From assembly GCF_900111595.1 (NCBI RefSeq), contig NZ_FOHN01000008.1, forward strand, positions 62,001-126,000: a stretch of DNA of 64,000 nt, in the 5' to 3' direction. The position numbers and the translations under genes were made by a program. The notes beneath the pieces are model-generated. The model was not told the origin of the DNA and ran no database searches. It worked only from the letters and a program-made list of their open reading frames with translations. Below, piece by piece: positions 1 through 9,531 of the stretch (positions are counted from its first letter, which is position 1; each line of letters opens with the position of its first letter). Source of the stretch: [Clostridium] polysaccharolyticum (GTDB lineage Bacteria; Bacillota; Clostridia; Lachnospirales; Lachnospiraceae).

Positions 1-1
1 A

Positions 2-230
2 ACATTTGAAGGATGGAGTATTGAAGAAATCCAAGAAAATAAAATGAACGTAGAGTGTAAAACGGAAAGATATAAAGAAATGATGATTGAATTTTCTGAT
101 GCAGTTGATGAGGAAAAAAAGGACAGAAGTGCTAAGGCTTTATAGTGAACTTGTTAAAATGCTTCACCCAGACAGTACGGAAAGGAAAATTATTGATATG
201 GATGTAAGGATGGTGAGGCAAGATGATTAA
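2..230 (+). pseudogene. Frameshifted 3' fragment of a DnaJ-like protein (window edge)
   Basis: The frame open from the window edge (TFEGWSIEEIQ...) stops at TAG 143-145. The next frame, open from ATG 108 to TAA 228-230, reads RLYSELVKMLHPDS, which resembles the helix II/HPD region of a J-domain. The two readings overlap in an A-rich run (about 113-119), where a single indel would join them. I infer one broken gene rather than two. The upstream part is outside the window and the HPD similarity is short, so the family call is tentative. Confidence 0.35.
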
Positions 231-556
231 ACTGGAAAGGGGCAAATGTTCACCAGAACTATAGAGTAATTACTCCTAGAGTGCAGATTTGTGAGCATTT
301 AATTGAATTAATAGAAAAATTAGTTGATAAAATGAGTAAAAGTGTGAAAGTGAAAGATAATGATATTGAAGACTTAGAAAAAATTTTAGACCTATGTAGA
401 AGAGATATGGAATATGCAGCAGTGAAAGCTACACGCATACTAAATAATGAGAAGTACATAGCTATAAAAAAGCAATTAAAAGAATCAGGTAAATGGAATA
501 TTCGCCTAATACAATTGGAAGAGGAACTAGAAGGTATTAAGTTGGATATAATATAA
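223..556 (+). pseudogene. Small hypothetical gene, probably frameshifted
   Basis: ATG 223 begins MIKLERGKCSPEL and stops after 13 codons. A second frame, open from 227, continues without a stop to 554-556 and includes a 91-codon stretch from GTG 281 (MQICEHLIELIEKLVDK...). That GTG has no ribosome binding site, so the natural start is probably ATG 223 with a frameshift near 236-242. The predicted product is charged and helical (KxKDNDIEDLEKILDLCRRD), suggesting a coiled coil. I recognise no family. ATG 223 overlaps the end of the preceding fragment, so both are probably relics of one small operon. Confidence 0.35.
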
Positions 557-563
557 ACACGAG

Positions 564-601
564 GCTGCCACACCACCAGAATAGAAAGATGATGTGGCAG
601 C
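564..601. terminator. Bidirectional hairpin between convergent genes
   Basis: A perfect 9-bp stem (GCTGCCACA at 564-572 with TGTGGCAGC at 593-601) lies between the rightward small ORF and the leftward 218-aa gene. Flanking T-runs are short on both strands, so termination efficiency is uncertain. Confidence 0.5.
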
Positions 602-610
602 TGCTTTAGC

Positions 611-1267
611 TTAAAAATGATGGTTTCGATACCTGCTACGTCGATAATTCATCTCATTAAAAAGCATATTTTCAACTAAGTGCCGCATCCAGTTTGGATT
701 TCCCTTATTATCGTAGTGGGCAAATGGAACAGGAGGACACCATCTTCCGCTGCCACAGCGTCTATTGGCAATAGGGCAAAGAGGGCCAAAGCAAGGTCTA
801 GGAGGAGGTCCCCAAGGTTTAGGAGGTGGAGGAGGTCCCCATGCACCCCATCCTGAAGCCTGTAGTTCCGTTGCTTCTACCATTTCTTCTTCACAATCTA
901 GCATTGCATCATCTGGACAGTAAGAACGAGTGGTAGTGGTTTCAATGTCAAGAGAGGCACTCTTTAGTTCGCCATTATCTTCATTATCATTCTCTGAAGG
1001 GGTAAGACGTAACAGAATTTTATCTACAATCATTCCTAAATGCGTTTTATCAGGAAATTCATCAAACATGACGCTTCCACTGTATTCTAACTGATCACAC
1101 TCATCATCAATCACAATCTGGATGGCTTGTAAAGGCTCTGGAAACTGCCGTTTCATGTATTCAACATCTTTGTTGTAGGCAAGCATGTTTTCTACTTGCT
1201 TAAAATTGCTGTCATCCTGAATTATGCTTTCTGCGTGTAATTCATTGTCATAATCTAGATAACCCAT
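611..1267 (-). CDS. Hypothetical protein with Pro/Trp/Gly-rich segment (218 aa)
   Basis: The start ATG (1267) follows AAGGAG at a good distance. The acidic N-terminal two thirds (residues 1-135) has no signal peptide or membrane segment. Residues about 136-175 are rich in Gly, Trp, Pro and Cys (WGAWGPPPPPKPWGPPPRPC), and a basic aromatic tail ends in RRSRYRNHHF. This layout recalls spore coat or other extracellular matrix proteins, but I recognise no family. Upstream on the minus strand is CATATACT (1295-1302), close to a sigma-E/sigma-K -10 element, which would fit sporulation expression; that is inference. The gene diverges from the methyltransferase gene. Confidence 0.7.
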   Translation of the reverse strand: MGYLDYDNELHAESIIQDDSNFKQVENMLAYNKDVEYMKRQFPEPLQAIQIVIDDECDQLEYSGSVMFDEFPDKTHLGMIVDKILLRLTPSENDNEDNGELKSASLDIETTTTRSYCPDDAMLDCEEEMVEATELQASGWGAWGPPPPPKPWGPPPRPCFGPLCPIANRRCGSGRWCPPVPFAHYDNKGNPNWMRHLVENMLFNEMNYRRSRYRNHHF

Positions 1268-1334
1268 AAGTACTCCTTAATGCTGTTTACTATCAGTATA
1301 TGAAAAAAGATAAGAACTGTGAAATATATTATCG

Positions 1335-1363
1335 TTGCACTTTCCAATAAAAATAGTTAAAAT
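1335..1363 (+). promoter_or_regulatory. Sigma-A promoter for the methyltransferase operon
   Basis: TTGCAC (1335-1340), 17-bp spacer, TAAAAT (1358-1363), about 25 bp upstream of the start codon at 1388. Confidence 0.55.
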
Positions 1364-1387
1364 GAAACAGAAAGGAACGGTAGATAG

Positions 1388-2623
1388 ATGGAAGTGAAGG
1401 ATGTAGAGAAATTATCAGCATATATAGATGAAAACCTTGTGGATATTATCATTAGTAATGCACAGGGCAGTGGACAGATGAAAAAGGTAAAAGTCCGGGC
1501 GGTTCATGTAAAAGAGCAGACAAAGTTTCAGGTGACAAGTTATCAGGGAACAAAAGTGTACCATAAGAATTATAATAGAGAAGATTTTATAAAATTATTA
1601 GAGCAGTTTATTACAGGATATGAAATAGAAGAACAAGAAAATGCGGTAGTAAAGTTCAAGCAGGTTGTCATACGTACTACAAAAGAGCAGGTAACTGCAT
1701 TGTTTAGCAAAAAAGGAAAAATGACCTTGAAAGCTTCCAAGCTGAAACAGGAACTTCCAAAGCCTATTTTTGAACATAACCGTAGAAAACGATATATTTT
1801 AGAAGAAGGAACTGCAGTTCCGTTTTTAGTAGATTTAGGTGTAATGACTAAGGAAGGAAAAATTGTACAGTCGAAATACGATAAGTACAGACAGATAAAT
1901 AGATTTTTAGAATTTGTAGAGGATATAGTAGAGGAACTTCCGCAAGACAGGGAACTTACAATATTGGATTTTGGATGTGGAAAATCTTACTTAACATTTG
2001 CCCTTTACTATTATTTTAAGAAGTTAAAAAGGTATGATATTAACATCATAGGACTGGATCTGAAGGATGACGTAATTCGCACCTGTAACCGCCTAGCCAG
2101 TAAATATGAATATGATAAACTGAAGTTCTTGCATGGAAATATTTCTGATTACGAAGAACTTGAGAAAGTGGATATGGTCGTAACACTTCATGCATGTGAT
2201 ACAGCTACAGACTTTGCCCTTCAAAAAGCAATTCTATGGGATGCAAAAGTTATTTTATCCGTACCTTGCTGTCAGCATGAGATTAACCAGCAGATAAAAT
2301 GTGAACAATTAGAGACAGTATTAAAGTATGGCTTGTTAAAAGAACGTATTTCTGCACTGCTTACCGACGGACTGAGGGCAGAATTATTAGAGTGCAATGG
2401 TTACAGGACTCAGATACTGGAGTTTATAGATATGGAACATACTCCTAAAAATATTCTGATTCGAGCAGTAAAACAAGAAAGCGGCAAGAAAAAAACGCCA
2501 CAGGATTATGAAAGACTAGTGGAGTTTCTCCATGTGCAGCCAGCTTTAGGTGCGTTATTAGGTTTAAATCCTGAAAGGAAAGATAAAAAGATTGGAATGA
2601 AGTATCATGAAACACGTGTATAG
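1388..2623 (+). CDS. Class I SAM-dependent methyltransferase (METTL25/RRNAD1-like)
   Basis: A 411-aa cytoplasmic protein. The SAM-binding domain occupies the C-terminal half: motif I ILDFGCGKSYLTFALYYYF (about residues 194-212), acidic motif II NIIGLDLK, then VTLHACDTATDFAL and SVPCCQHE, the signatures of the Methyltransf_32-type family (METTL25/RRNAD1). The N-terminal 150 residues are a lineage-specific extension. The substrate is unknown; RNA or protein is plausible from relatives. SD AAAGGAACGG precedes ATG 1388. The 3' end overlaps the next gene by 17 bp, so the two are probably translationally coupled. Confidence 0.85.
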   Translation: MEVKDVEKLSAYIDENLVDIIISNAQGSGQMKKVKVRAVHVKEQTKFQVTSYQGTKVYHKNYNREDFIKLLEQFITGYEIEEQENAVVKFKQVVIRTTKEQVTALFSKKGKMTLKASKLKQELPKPIFEHNRRKRYILEEGTAVPFLVDLGVMTKEGKIVQSKYDKYRQINRFLEFVEDIVEELPQDRELTILDFGCGKSYLTFALYYYFKKLKRYDINIIGLDLKDDVIRTCNRLASKYEYDKLKFLHGNISDYEELEKVDMVVTLHACDTATDFALQKAILWDAKVILSVPCCQHEINQQIKCEQLETVLKYGLLKERISALLTDGLRAELLECNGYRTQILEFIDMEHTPKNILIRAVKQESGKKKTPQDYERLVEFLHVQPALGALLGLNPERKDKKIGMKYHETRV

Positions 2624-5147
2624 AGGTGTGGTTTTATTTGTTGTTTTTGTTGCATCGACTCTGTTTATGCAGCGTTATATGAAAGATGTAACCATTAATT
2701 TTCATACAACAGTAGAAATGGGAAATGCAACATTTCCACTATTATATGTCCAGAATGGAAACAAGATAGTAAATGAAATGCATGGTTACAGAAGCAGTTT
2801 AAGTGCTGTAAACGTAAGAGAATCCATGACGTATATGGATGGCTCAAAAGAACTTATATTTCGTTTAGATGATAAACAAAATGTAATTCGAAAAATTAAA
2901 TATGAAACTAGACTTGTATCCTCTGGTGAAGTGGTTGAAGCGGATTCAACTAGTTCCATAGAGAAAAATGATAAAGGCAGATATGTAAAAGTGGCACTTT
3001 TGGAAAGCTATCAGCAGGGAAAAGAGTATGCTATGAAACTTACTGCCATTACAGATAAGGGACGTAAGATTCACTACTATACAAGGCTAAAATTTTATTC
3101 AGATGAATCCTATTTTAAAGAAAAAATAGATTTTGTACAAAAATTCCATAAAGCGACTTTTAATAGAAAAGAGATGGAGCAGTACGCATCCTATTTAGAA
3201 TACGGTGAATCAGATGATTCCACCTTAGCCTATGTAGATATAAAATCAGATGTGAACAACATTGCTTGGGGCAATTTAAAGCCAAAGGCTGTATCAAAAG
3301 CAATACCAATGTTCACCGAATATACAAGAGAGACAGCTTCTGTTGTATATGAATATTATGTAAAGGCCAATACAGGAAGAGACGTGGATGATTTATATTA
3401 CGTTCATGAATATATCAGAATACGTTATGCCAATGGCAGGATGTATCTTCTTGGATTTCAGAGAAAGATGGAAGAAGTATTTAACAGCAGTTTAGCCGAA
3501 GTAAAGGAGAAGGTTTTAAAAGTGGGTATTACCAATGATACCAGCATGAAGCTTAATTACACAGAAGATGAAACAAAACTTTGCTTTGTGAGACAAGGGG
3601 CGTTATGGTATTACGATACCGTTGAAAATAGAGCCGTTAAGGTGTTCAGTTTCCTTACGAATAAGAAAGATTATGAAAGAAGTGGTTATAGTCATTACGA
3701 TATAAACATTATCAATATGGATGAAGAAGGAAATATTGACTTTATGGTTTATGGATATTTAAACCGTGGAGACTATGAAGGCAGAGTAGCAGTTCTGCTC
3801 TACAAGTTCCATGCTTCAGAAAACCGTATTGAGGAACTTGTTTATATCCCAATGGAGACTACTTATGAAATGCTTAAAGAAGACTTAAACCATTATGGAT
3901 ATTTAAGTTCTAACGGAGTATTTTACTTTGCTGTAAATAACCAGGTGTATTCGTATAATATTGCGTCAAGAAAAATAAAAACCATAGCATCTGATGTTTC
4001 TGATGATGACATTATATTATTGGCTAGCAAAGGATTTCTGGCATGGCAGGATTCAGGCAATCCAAAAAAAAGCAAGAAAATTACTATACTGAATATGGAA
4101 ACAGAAGAAATAAAGACCATCGAGGCAGAAAAGCAAGAAAATGTTTCCCTTTTGGGAAGCAGTGATGGCAATATTATTTTGGGAAAAGTGAAAACCAGTG
4201 CTATTAGGACTACTAAGCAGGGAGAACAGATTGTACCATATTATGAGGTGAATATATGTAAGGGAAATGGAGAAATATTAAAAGCATATAAAAGAAATGG
4301 CATTTTCGTAAGCAGTGTTACCGTTGATAATAATGTTATTACTTTGAATCGAGTACGCCGCTCTGCAGATTCCGTCCTTGGATATGCACCAGTACAGAGT
4401 GACAGTATCATCAACAATATAGAAGTTGGTGAACAAGGTTTTTTACTCACCCATAAGCAGTCCCAAAAGGCAATGAAAGAGTATTTTATTACCCTTCCTT
4501 CCAGTGTGGCTATGAAGTCTGTTCCAAAACAGAAAAGTACCAGGAATACTATTATAACAACAAGTACAACATTAGTATTAGAACAGCCAGCATCTAGATT
4601 GGAAAAATACTATGTTTTTGGTTATGGTACAATTACAGGTGCTTATACAGATGTTTCTTTGGCAATTCAGAATGCTGACAGCGTAATGGGGGCTGTTATG
4701 GATAATAATTATCGAATTGTATGGGAACGAGGTGGTAAGTTCTTAAGTAATACGATTAACACCTATAAAAAGATTCCGTCCACTCAAAGTGTGGATTCAA
4801 TAGGTGCTTGTATCACAATTACACTGGATTTCAACGGAGTATCCGTTAACGCAGAAAAGATTTCATCAATGAGTGAGTCTATCTACGACATATTACGCAG
4901 CAGATTTAAAGGAAGCACTTATAATCTGACAGGGTGTAACTTAGATGAAGCACTTTACTATGTAAGTGCAGGTTTTCCTGTAATTGCAATGAAGTCAAAG
5001 ACACAGGCAGTACTTTTAGTGGGGTATGATGAGTACTATGTGAAATATTATGATCCAGCAGCCAATGTAGTTCAAACCATGCTTTTAACAAATGCAGATA
5101 ATATGTTTAAGGAAAATGGTTATATATTTAATGTTTGCATGAATTAA
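2607..5147 (+). CDS. Large membrane-anchored protein with C-terminal C39-peptidase-like domain
   Basis: An 846-aa protein with one N-terminal membrane segment (about residues 5-22) and no further obvious membrane span, so the bulk is probably extracytoplasmic. The middle (about 290-560) has repeated Tyr-rich strands like those of a beta-propeller (LCFVRQGALWYYD, GVFYFAVNNQVYSYN). The last ~115 residues resemble a C39-type papain fold: Cys735 in GACITITLDFNG fits the nucleophile, and VGYDEYYVKYYDP fits the usual GYD..DP motif. The catalytic His is apparently replaced by Gln800 (SKTQAVLLVGYD instead of GHxVVVxGYD), so it may be inactive. It is coupled to the upstream methyltransferase gene. The biological role is unknown. 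Confidence 0.75.
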   Translation: MKHVYRGVVLFVVFVASTLFMQRYMKDVTINFHTTVEMGNATFPLLYVQNGNKIVNEMHGYRSSLSAVNVRESMTYMDGSKELIFRLDDKQNVIRKIKYETRLVSSGEVVEADSTSSIEKNDKGRYVKVALLESYQQGKEYAMKLTAITDKGRKIHYYTRLKFYSDESYFKEKIDFVQKFHKATFNRKEMEQYASYLEYGESDDSTLAYVDIKSDVNNIAWGNLKPKAVSKAIPMFTEYTRETASVVYEYYVKANTGRDVDDLYYVHEYIRIRYANGRMYLLGFQRKMEEVFNSSLAEVKEKVLKVGITNDTSMKLNYTEDETKLCFVRQGALWYYDTVENRAVKVFSFLTNKKDYERSGYSHYDINIINMDEEGNIDFMVYGYLNRGDYEGRVAVLLYKFHASENRIEELVYIPMETTYEMLKEDLNHYGYLSSNGVFYFAVNNQVYSYNIASRKIKTIASDVSDDDIILLASKGFLAWQDSGNPKKSKKITILNMETEEIKTIEAEKQENVSLLGSSDGNIILGKVKTSAIRTTKQGEQIVPYYEVNICKGNGEILKAYKRNGIFVSSVTVDNNVITLNRVRRSADSVLGYAPVQSDSIINNIEVGEQGFLLTHKQSQKAMKEYFITLPSSVAMKSVPKQKSTRNTIITTSTTLVLEQPASRLEKYYVFGYGTITGAYTDVSLAIQNADSVMGAVMDNNYRIVWERGGKFLSNTINTYKKIPSTQSVDSIGACITITLDFNGVSVNAEKISSMSESIYDILRSRFKGSTYNLTGCNLDEALYYVSAGFPVIAMKSKTQAVLLVGYDEYYVKYYDPAANVVQTMLLTNADNMFKENGYIFNVCMN

Positions 5148-5175
5148 TGTAATGTATATTAGGAGGATACAGGAA

Positions 5176-6291
5176 ATGGATGAACGTATTAAAATATTAG
5201 CGAAAAACTTAGTAAACTATTCTATGGCTGTAAAATCAGGAGATAAAGTCTACATTCACTATGTGGGCAGTGATACAAAAGATTTAGCCAGGCAGTTAAT
5301 AAAAGAAATATATGTAGCAGGTGGAGTGCCATTTCCTCATTTTGAGGATCAGACGGTACTTCGGGAAGTTATGTTAAACTGTACAAAAGAACAGATGCAG
5401 TTAAGAGCGGAAATTGATGCAAAAGAAATGTCAGCTATGGACTGTTATATTGGAATCCGAGGAAATGAAAATGCAGCAGAATTATCGGATGTTCCTGATG
5501 AAAAGAGAAAACTCTATGATAAATATTATATGACACCAGTACACCATGAAGTTCGTCTTAAGACAACAAGATGGGTTGTAATGCGTTATCCGAACTATGC
5601 AATGGCACAGTTATCCAACATGAGTTTGGAAGCTTTTGAGGATTATTATTTTAGAGTATGTAATCTGGATTATTCTAAAATGAGTAAAGCAATGGAGAAC
5701 TTAGTAAACTACATGAACCGCACAGATAAGGTTCGAATTGCAGGAAATGGAACGGATCTTACATTTTCCATTAAAGATATCCCGGCAATTCCTTGTGCAG
5801 GCGAAATGAATATTCCAGATGGAGAAGTCTATACAGCTCCAGTAAAAGATTCCGTAAATGGAGTCCTTCACTATACAGCTCCATCTTTATATCAAGGATT
5901 TATATTTGAGGACATTACGTTGACCTTTGAAAACGGTAAAATTGTAAATGCAGTTTCAAATGACACAGAAAGAATAAATGCTATTTTTGATACAGATGAT
6001 GGTGCACGCTACATTGGTGAGTTTGCAATTGGTGTAAATCCTTATATTACAACACCAATGAAAGATATTTTATTTGATGAAAAAATTATGGGTTCTTTTC
6101 ATTTTACGCCAGGAAATAGTTATGATGATGCACCAAACGGCAATCATTCCGCTATACATTGGGATCTGGTCTGTATTCAGACACCAGAGTTCGGTGGTGG
6201 AGAAATCTATTTTGATGATGTACTCATTAGGAAAGATGGACTATTTGTAGTAGATGAATTAAAATGTTTAAACCCAGAGCAATTAATTTAG
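5176..6291 (+). CDS. Aminopeptidase, M29 family
   Basis: A 371-aa cytoplasmic metallo-aminopeptidase of the thermophilic-aminopeptidase family (AmpS/PepS/AmpT), which removes N-terminal residues from peptides using a two-metal centre. Family signatures include GNGTDLTFS, GEMNIPDGEVYTAPVKDSVNG, GEFAIGVNP and GSFHFTPGNSYDD. ATG 5176 is chosen because AGGAGG (5161-5166) lies 9 bp upstream; the in-frame ATG at 5152 precedes that SD. It follows the 846-aa gene closely and precedes deoB, probably in one transcript. Confidence 0.93.
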   Translation: MDERIKILAKNLVNYSMAVKSGDKVYIHYVGSDTKDLARQLIKEIYVAGGVPFPHFEDQTVLREVMLNCTKEQMQLRAEIDAKEMSAMDCYIGIRGNENAAELSDVPDEKRKLYDKYYMTPVHHEVRLKTTRWVVMRYPNYAMAQLSNMSLEAFEDYYFRVCNLDYSKMSKAMENLVNYMNRTDKVRIAGNGTDLTFSIKDIPAIPCAGEMNIPDGEVYTAPVKDSVNGVLHYTAPSLYQGFIFEDITLTFENGKIVNAVSNDTERINAIFDTDDGARYIGEFAIGVNPYITTPMKDILFDEKIMGSFHFTPGNSYDDAPNGNHSAIHWDLVCIQTPEFGGGEIYFDDVLIRKDGLFVVDELKCLNPEQLI

Positions 6292-6319
6292 TGGGTAGTC
6301 AGGAGGTATCGTACTTCAT

Positions 6320-7504
6320 ATGAAAAGAGTATTTTTAATTGTTTTAGATAGTTTTGGAATTGGTGAAATGCCTGATGCGGATAGCTTTGGTGATGCAGGA
6401 AGCAATACCATTAAAGCTTGCTCCACAAGCAGCAGGTTTTATATTCCAAATATGAAGAAGTTAGGACTTTTAAATATAGACGGAGTTGATGTATCGCCTT
6501 GCAATGCTGACTGGTGCAAAGAAGACGTTTCATTAAATGGTGCATATGGACGAATGACAGAAGTATCAAAAGGAAAAGATACGACGACTGGTCATTGGGA
6601 GATTGCAGGACACATATCCAATCAGCCATTGCCTACCTTTCCAAATGGTTTTCCAAAAGAACTTCTAGACAAGTTTGAAGAGGCTACAGGAAGAAAGGTA
6701 TTATGTAATAAGCCTTATTCGGGTACTGATGTCATTCGTGACTACGGTGAAGAGCACATGAAGACAGGTGCTTTAATTGTATACACATCAGCAGATAGTG
6801 TATTTCAAATTGCTGCCCACGAATCAATTGTGCCAATTGAAGAATTATATCGTTACTGTGAAATCGCAAGGGATTTATGTACAGGACAATATGGGGTAGG
6901 CCGTGTAATTGCAAGACCGTTTGTAGGCGAACCAGGGAACTTTACACGTACTCCTAGACGCCATGATTACTCATTAGTTCCTCCAGGAGTAACAATGCTT
7001 GATCAGCTTTTAGAAGCAGGTAAAGACGTAATTGCTGTTGGAAAGATTCATGACATTTTTGCTGGCAAGGGTATTGGTTCAATGGTTCGTACTTCTGGAA
7101 ATGCAGAAGGAATTGAACGCACCATTGAATACACAAAACAGGATTTTGAAGGAGTTTGTTTTGTTAATTTAGTGGATTTTGATATGCTTTATGGACATAG
7201 AAATGACGTAGAAGGCTATGCCAATGCACTATCCTATTTTGATGAACATTTGCCGGCTATTATGGAAGGGCTAAGAGAAGATGACATTTTGATGATTACA
7301 GCAGATCATGGCTGTGATCCAAGTACACCTTCAACAGACCATTCACGTGAGTACACTCCTTTATTAATTTACGGAAGTAAAATTAAAGGAGGAACAAACT
7401 TTGGAACAAGAGAATCTTTTGCAGATATTGCTGCAACAATTTTGGATTATTTTGAGATTCCAAGTAAAGTAAAAGGAACATCTATATTATCAGAGATTAT
7501 GTAA
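6320..7504 (+). CDS. deoB: Phosphopentomutase
   Basis: A full-length 394-aa DeoB. It interconverts (deoxy)ribose 1-phosphate and 5-phosphate, feeding sugar from nucleoside phosphorolysis into central metabolism. Alkaline-phosphatase-superfamily metal motifs are present: VLDSFGIGEMPDAD at the N-terminus, GKDTTTGHWEIAGH, NLVDFDMLYGHRND and TADHGCDPSTPSTDHSRE. AGGAGG at 6301 is 13 bp from ATG 6320, a long but usable spacing. It is the first gene of the nucleoside salvage run and is followed 18 bp later by deoD. Confidence 0.97.
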   Translation: MKRVFLIVLDSFGIGEMPDADSFGDAGSNTIKACSTSSRFYIPNMKKLGLLNIDGVDVSPCNADWCKEDVSLNGAYGRMTEVSKGKDTTTGHWEIAGHISNQPLPTFPNGFPKELLDKFEEATGRKVLCNKPYSGTDVIRDYGEEHMKTGALIVYTSADSVFQIAAHESIVPIEELYRYCEIARDLCTGQYGVGRVIARPFVGEPGNFTRTPRRHDYSLVPPGVTMLDQLLEAGKDVIAVGKIHDIFAGKGIGSMVRTSGNAEGIERTIEYTKQDFEGVCFVNLVDFDMLYGHRNDVEGYANALSYFDEHLPAIMEGLREDDILMITADHGCDPSTPSTDHSREYTPLLIYGSKIKGGTNFGTRESFADIAATILDYFEIPSKVKGTSILSEIM

Positions 7505-7522
7505 ATTCAGGAGGAATGATTT

Positions 7523-8224
7523 ATGTCAACACCACATAACGCTGCAGAAGCAGGAAAAATTGCAAAAACAGTTTTAATGCCAGGAGATCCATTACGTGCG
7601 AAGTTTATCGCTGAAACTTATTTAGAAAACCCAGTTTGTTTTAATACTGTCCGTAATATGTTTGGTTATACAGGAACTTACAAAGGAAAAGAAGTTTCTG
7701 TTATGGGAGGCGGAATGGGTATTCCTTCTATTGGTATTTATTCTTATGAGTTATACCAGTTTTATGGAGTGGAAAATATCATCCGTATTGGTTCAGCAGG
7801 TGGATATTCTGATGATTTAAAACTTGGTGATTTAGTAATTGGCATGGGAGCATCTACAAACTCTAATTTTGCTCATCAGTATCATTTGCCAGGAACGTTT
7901 GCTCCTATTGCAGACTTTGATTTGTTACGTAAGGCAGTAGATACAGCAGAGAAATTAAATGTTCCAGTGAAAGTCGGCAATATTTTGTCATCCGATACGT
8001 TCTATGATGATGATCAGGATGCTAAACTTACATGGAAGAAGATGGGCGTGTTAGCAGTTGAAATGGAAGCAGCAGGATTATACATGAATGCCGCACGTTT
8101 AGGCAAAAAAGCACTTTGCATGCTTACAATTTCCGATCATTTATTTACTGGTGAGGAATTGTCAGCAGAAGAAAGACAAGTTGGATTTAGAAATATGATG
8201 GAAGTAGCTTTAGAGTTAGCATAA
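7523..8224 (+). CDS. deoD: Purine-nucleoside phosphorylase (DeoD type)
   Basis: A 233-aa hexameric-type purine nucleoside phosphorylase, which cleaves purine (deoxy)nucleosides with phosphate to base plus (deoxy)ribose 1-phosphate. Motifs: [15 protein letters not shown] (phosphate binding), [35 protein letters not shown] (ribose-binding Glu) and [10 protein letters not shown] (catalytic Asp). Length is typical. SD AGGAGG precedes ATG 7523. Its product is used by deoB just upstream. Confidence 0.97.
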   Translation: MSTPHNAAEAGKIAKTVLMPGDPLRAKFIAETYLENPVCFNTVRNMFGYTGTYKGKEVSVMGGGMGIPSIGIYSYELYQFYGVENIIRIGSAGGYSDDLKLGDLVIGMGASTNSNFAHQYHLPGTFAPIADFDLLRKAVDTAEKLNVPVKVGNILSSDTFYDDDQDAKLTWKKMGVLAVEMEAAGLYMNAARLGKKALCMLTISDHLFTGEELSAEERQVGFRNMMEVALELA

Positions 8225-8323
8225 TTGCATAGTATAAGTTATCTGGAGCTAAATTGTTTTTTTGCTGCCTTTGTAATTGGCATCGTGGAATTAAATACCA
8301 CAATTGTCAGAAAAAAATTTTCA

Positions 8324-8352
8324 TTGCTTAATTCTGCATTTTGTGCTAAATT
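8324..8352 (+). promoter_or_regulatory. Promoter for the nucleoside-binding lipoprotein gene
   Basis: TTGCTT (8324-8329), 17-bp spacer, extended -10 TGC-TAAATT (8347-8352). It lies in the 185-bp gap after deoD, so the transporter can be transcribed independently of deoBD. Confidence 0.5.
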
Positions 8353-8409
8353 TGAATGTGTTCTATTAGTAAACTAAAGTTATATTGAAGGTATCAAGGA
8401 GGAGCGTAC

Positions 8410-9477
8410 ATGAGAAAGAAAATTTTGGCAATTATGATGATGGCAGTAATGGCTGTTTCTATGACTGCATGTGGAAGCAAAGGTGATAATTCAAGCAGTA
8501 ATGAGAAAAGTGAACCTAAGGTAACAGATACTGCATCCAAGTCTGATTTTAAAGTAAGCATGGTAACAGATACTGGTGGTGTCAATGACCAGTCCTTTAA
8601 TCAGTCATCATGGGAAGGTTTACAAAATCTGAAGGAAAAAACTGGTGCACAAATTAGTTATCTGGAATCTACTCAGGAAACAGATTATACTTCTAACTTG
8701 GACAAGCAGGTAGATGAAGGAAATAAATTAGTTTGGGGAATTGGATTTGCTATGGCTAATGCGATTTTAGAAGCAGCTGAAATGAACGATGAAGTAAATT
8801 ATGCTATTGTTGATAATGCTTATGAAGAAGTTCCTGAAAACGTTACTTGTGTTACATTTAATGCCCAAGATTCATCTTTCCTAGTTGGATATGTAGCTGG
8901 TCTTACAACAAAAACAGATTCTGTTGGATTTGTTGGTGGTATCAGCAGTGCAATTATTGATCAGTTTGAATTCGGATACCGTGCTGGTGTAGCTCATGCT
9001 GCAAAAGAACTTGGTAAAGACATTAAAGTTGAAGTTCAGTATGCAGATAGTTTTTCTGACTCTGCAAAGGGGAAAGCTATTGCTAAAAGCATGTACTCAA
9101 ACGGATGTGACATCGTATTCCATGCTGCTGGCGGTGTAGGAATTGGTGTAATTGAAGCTGCTGAAGAAGAAAAACAGTTTGTTATTGGTGTTGATTCCGA
9201 TCAATCCGTATTATCTCCAGATTATGTCTTGACATCAGCGTTAAAGAGAGTTGATGTAGCTGTTGAAGATATTTCTGAAAAATGTATGAACGGTGAAGAA
9301 ATCGGTGGAAAAGTGTTCAATTACGGTTTAACTGACGGAGGTGTCGGAATACCTGCAGAAAACAAAAACATGGATCCAGAGGTTTACAAGAAAACAATGG
9401 CACTTCAAGATGAGATAACAGCTGGAAAGATTGTACCACCATATAATAAAGATACATTTGATGCGTTCAATCAATAA
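8410..9477 (+). CDS. BMP-family nucleoside-binding lipoprotein of an ABC importer
   Basis: A 355-aa lipoprotein: signal peptide with lipobox SMTAC (Cys about residue 21), a Ser/Asn/Lys linker, then a Bmp/PnrA-like periplasmic-binding fold with the family start KVSMVTDTGGVNDQSFNQSSWEGL and later GVDSDQSVLSPDYVLTSALK. Characterised relatives (PnrA, B. subtilis NupN) bind purine or pyrimidine nucleosides. The following ATPase and two permease genes complete an importer, and surrounding deo/cdd/pdp genes support a nucleoside substrate. SD AAGGAGG. Confidence 0.93.
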   Translation: MRKKILAIMMMAVMAVSMTACGSKGDNSSSNEKSEPKVTDTASKSDFKVSMVTDTGGVNDQSFNQSSWEGLQNLKEKTGAQISYLESTQETDYTSNLDKQVDEGNKLVWGIGFAMANAILEAAEMNDEVNYAIVDNAYEEVPENVTCVTFNAQDSSFLVGYVAGLTTKTDSVGFVGGISSAIIDQFEFGYRAGVAHAAKELGKDIKVEVQYADSFSDSAKGKAIAKSMYSNGCDIVFHAAGGVGIGVIEAAEEEKQFVIGVDSDQSVLSPDYVLTSALKRVDVAVEDISEKCMNGEEIGGKVFNYGLTDGGVGIPAENKNMDPEVYKKTMALQDEITAGKIVPPYNKDTFDAFNQ

Positions 9478-9485
9478 ATATAAAG

Positions 9486-9531
9486 AAAAGCTGTTATGCA
9501 ACTAACCTGGTTAGCTGTATGACAGCTTTTT
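9486..9531 (+). terminator. Intercistronic terminator after the lipoprotein gene
   Basis: AAAAGCTGT (9486-9494) pairs with ACAGCTTTT (9522-9530), with an inner TAACC-TGGTTA hairpin, ending in TTTTT. Because the ATPase and permease genes lie downstream, it probably acts partially and keeps the binding protein in excess. Confidence 0.75.
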
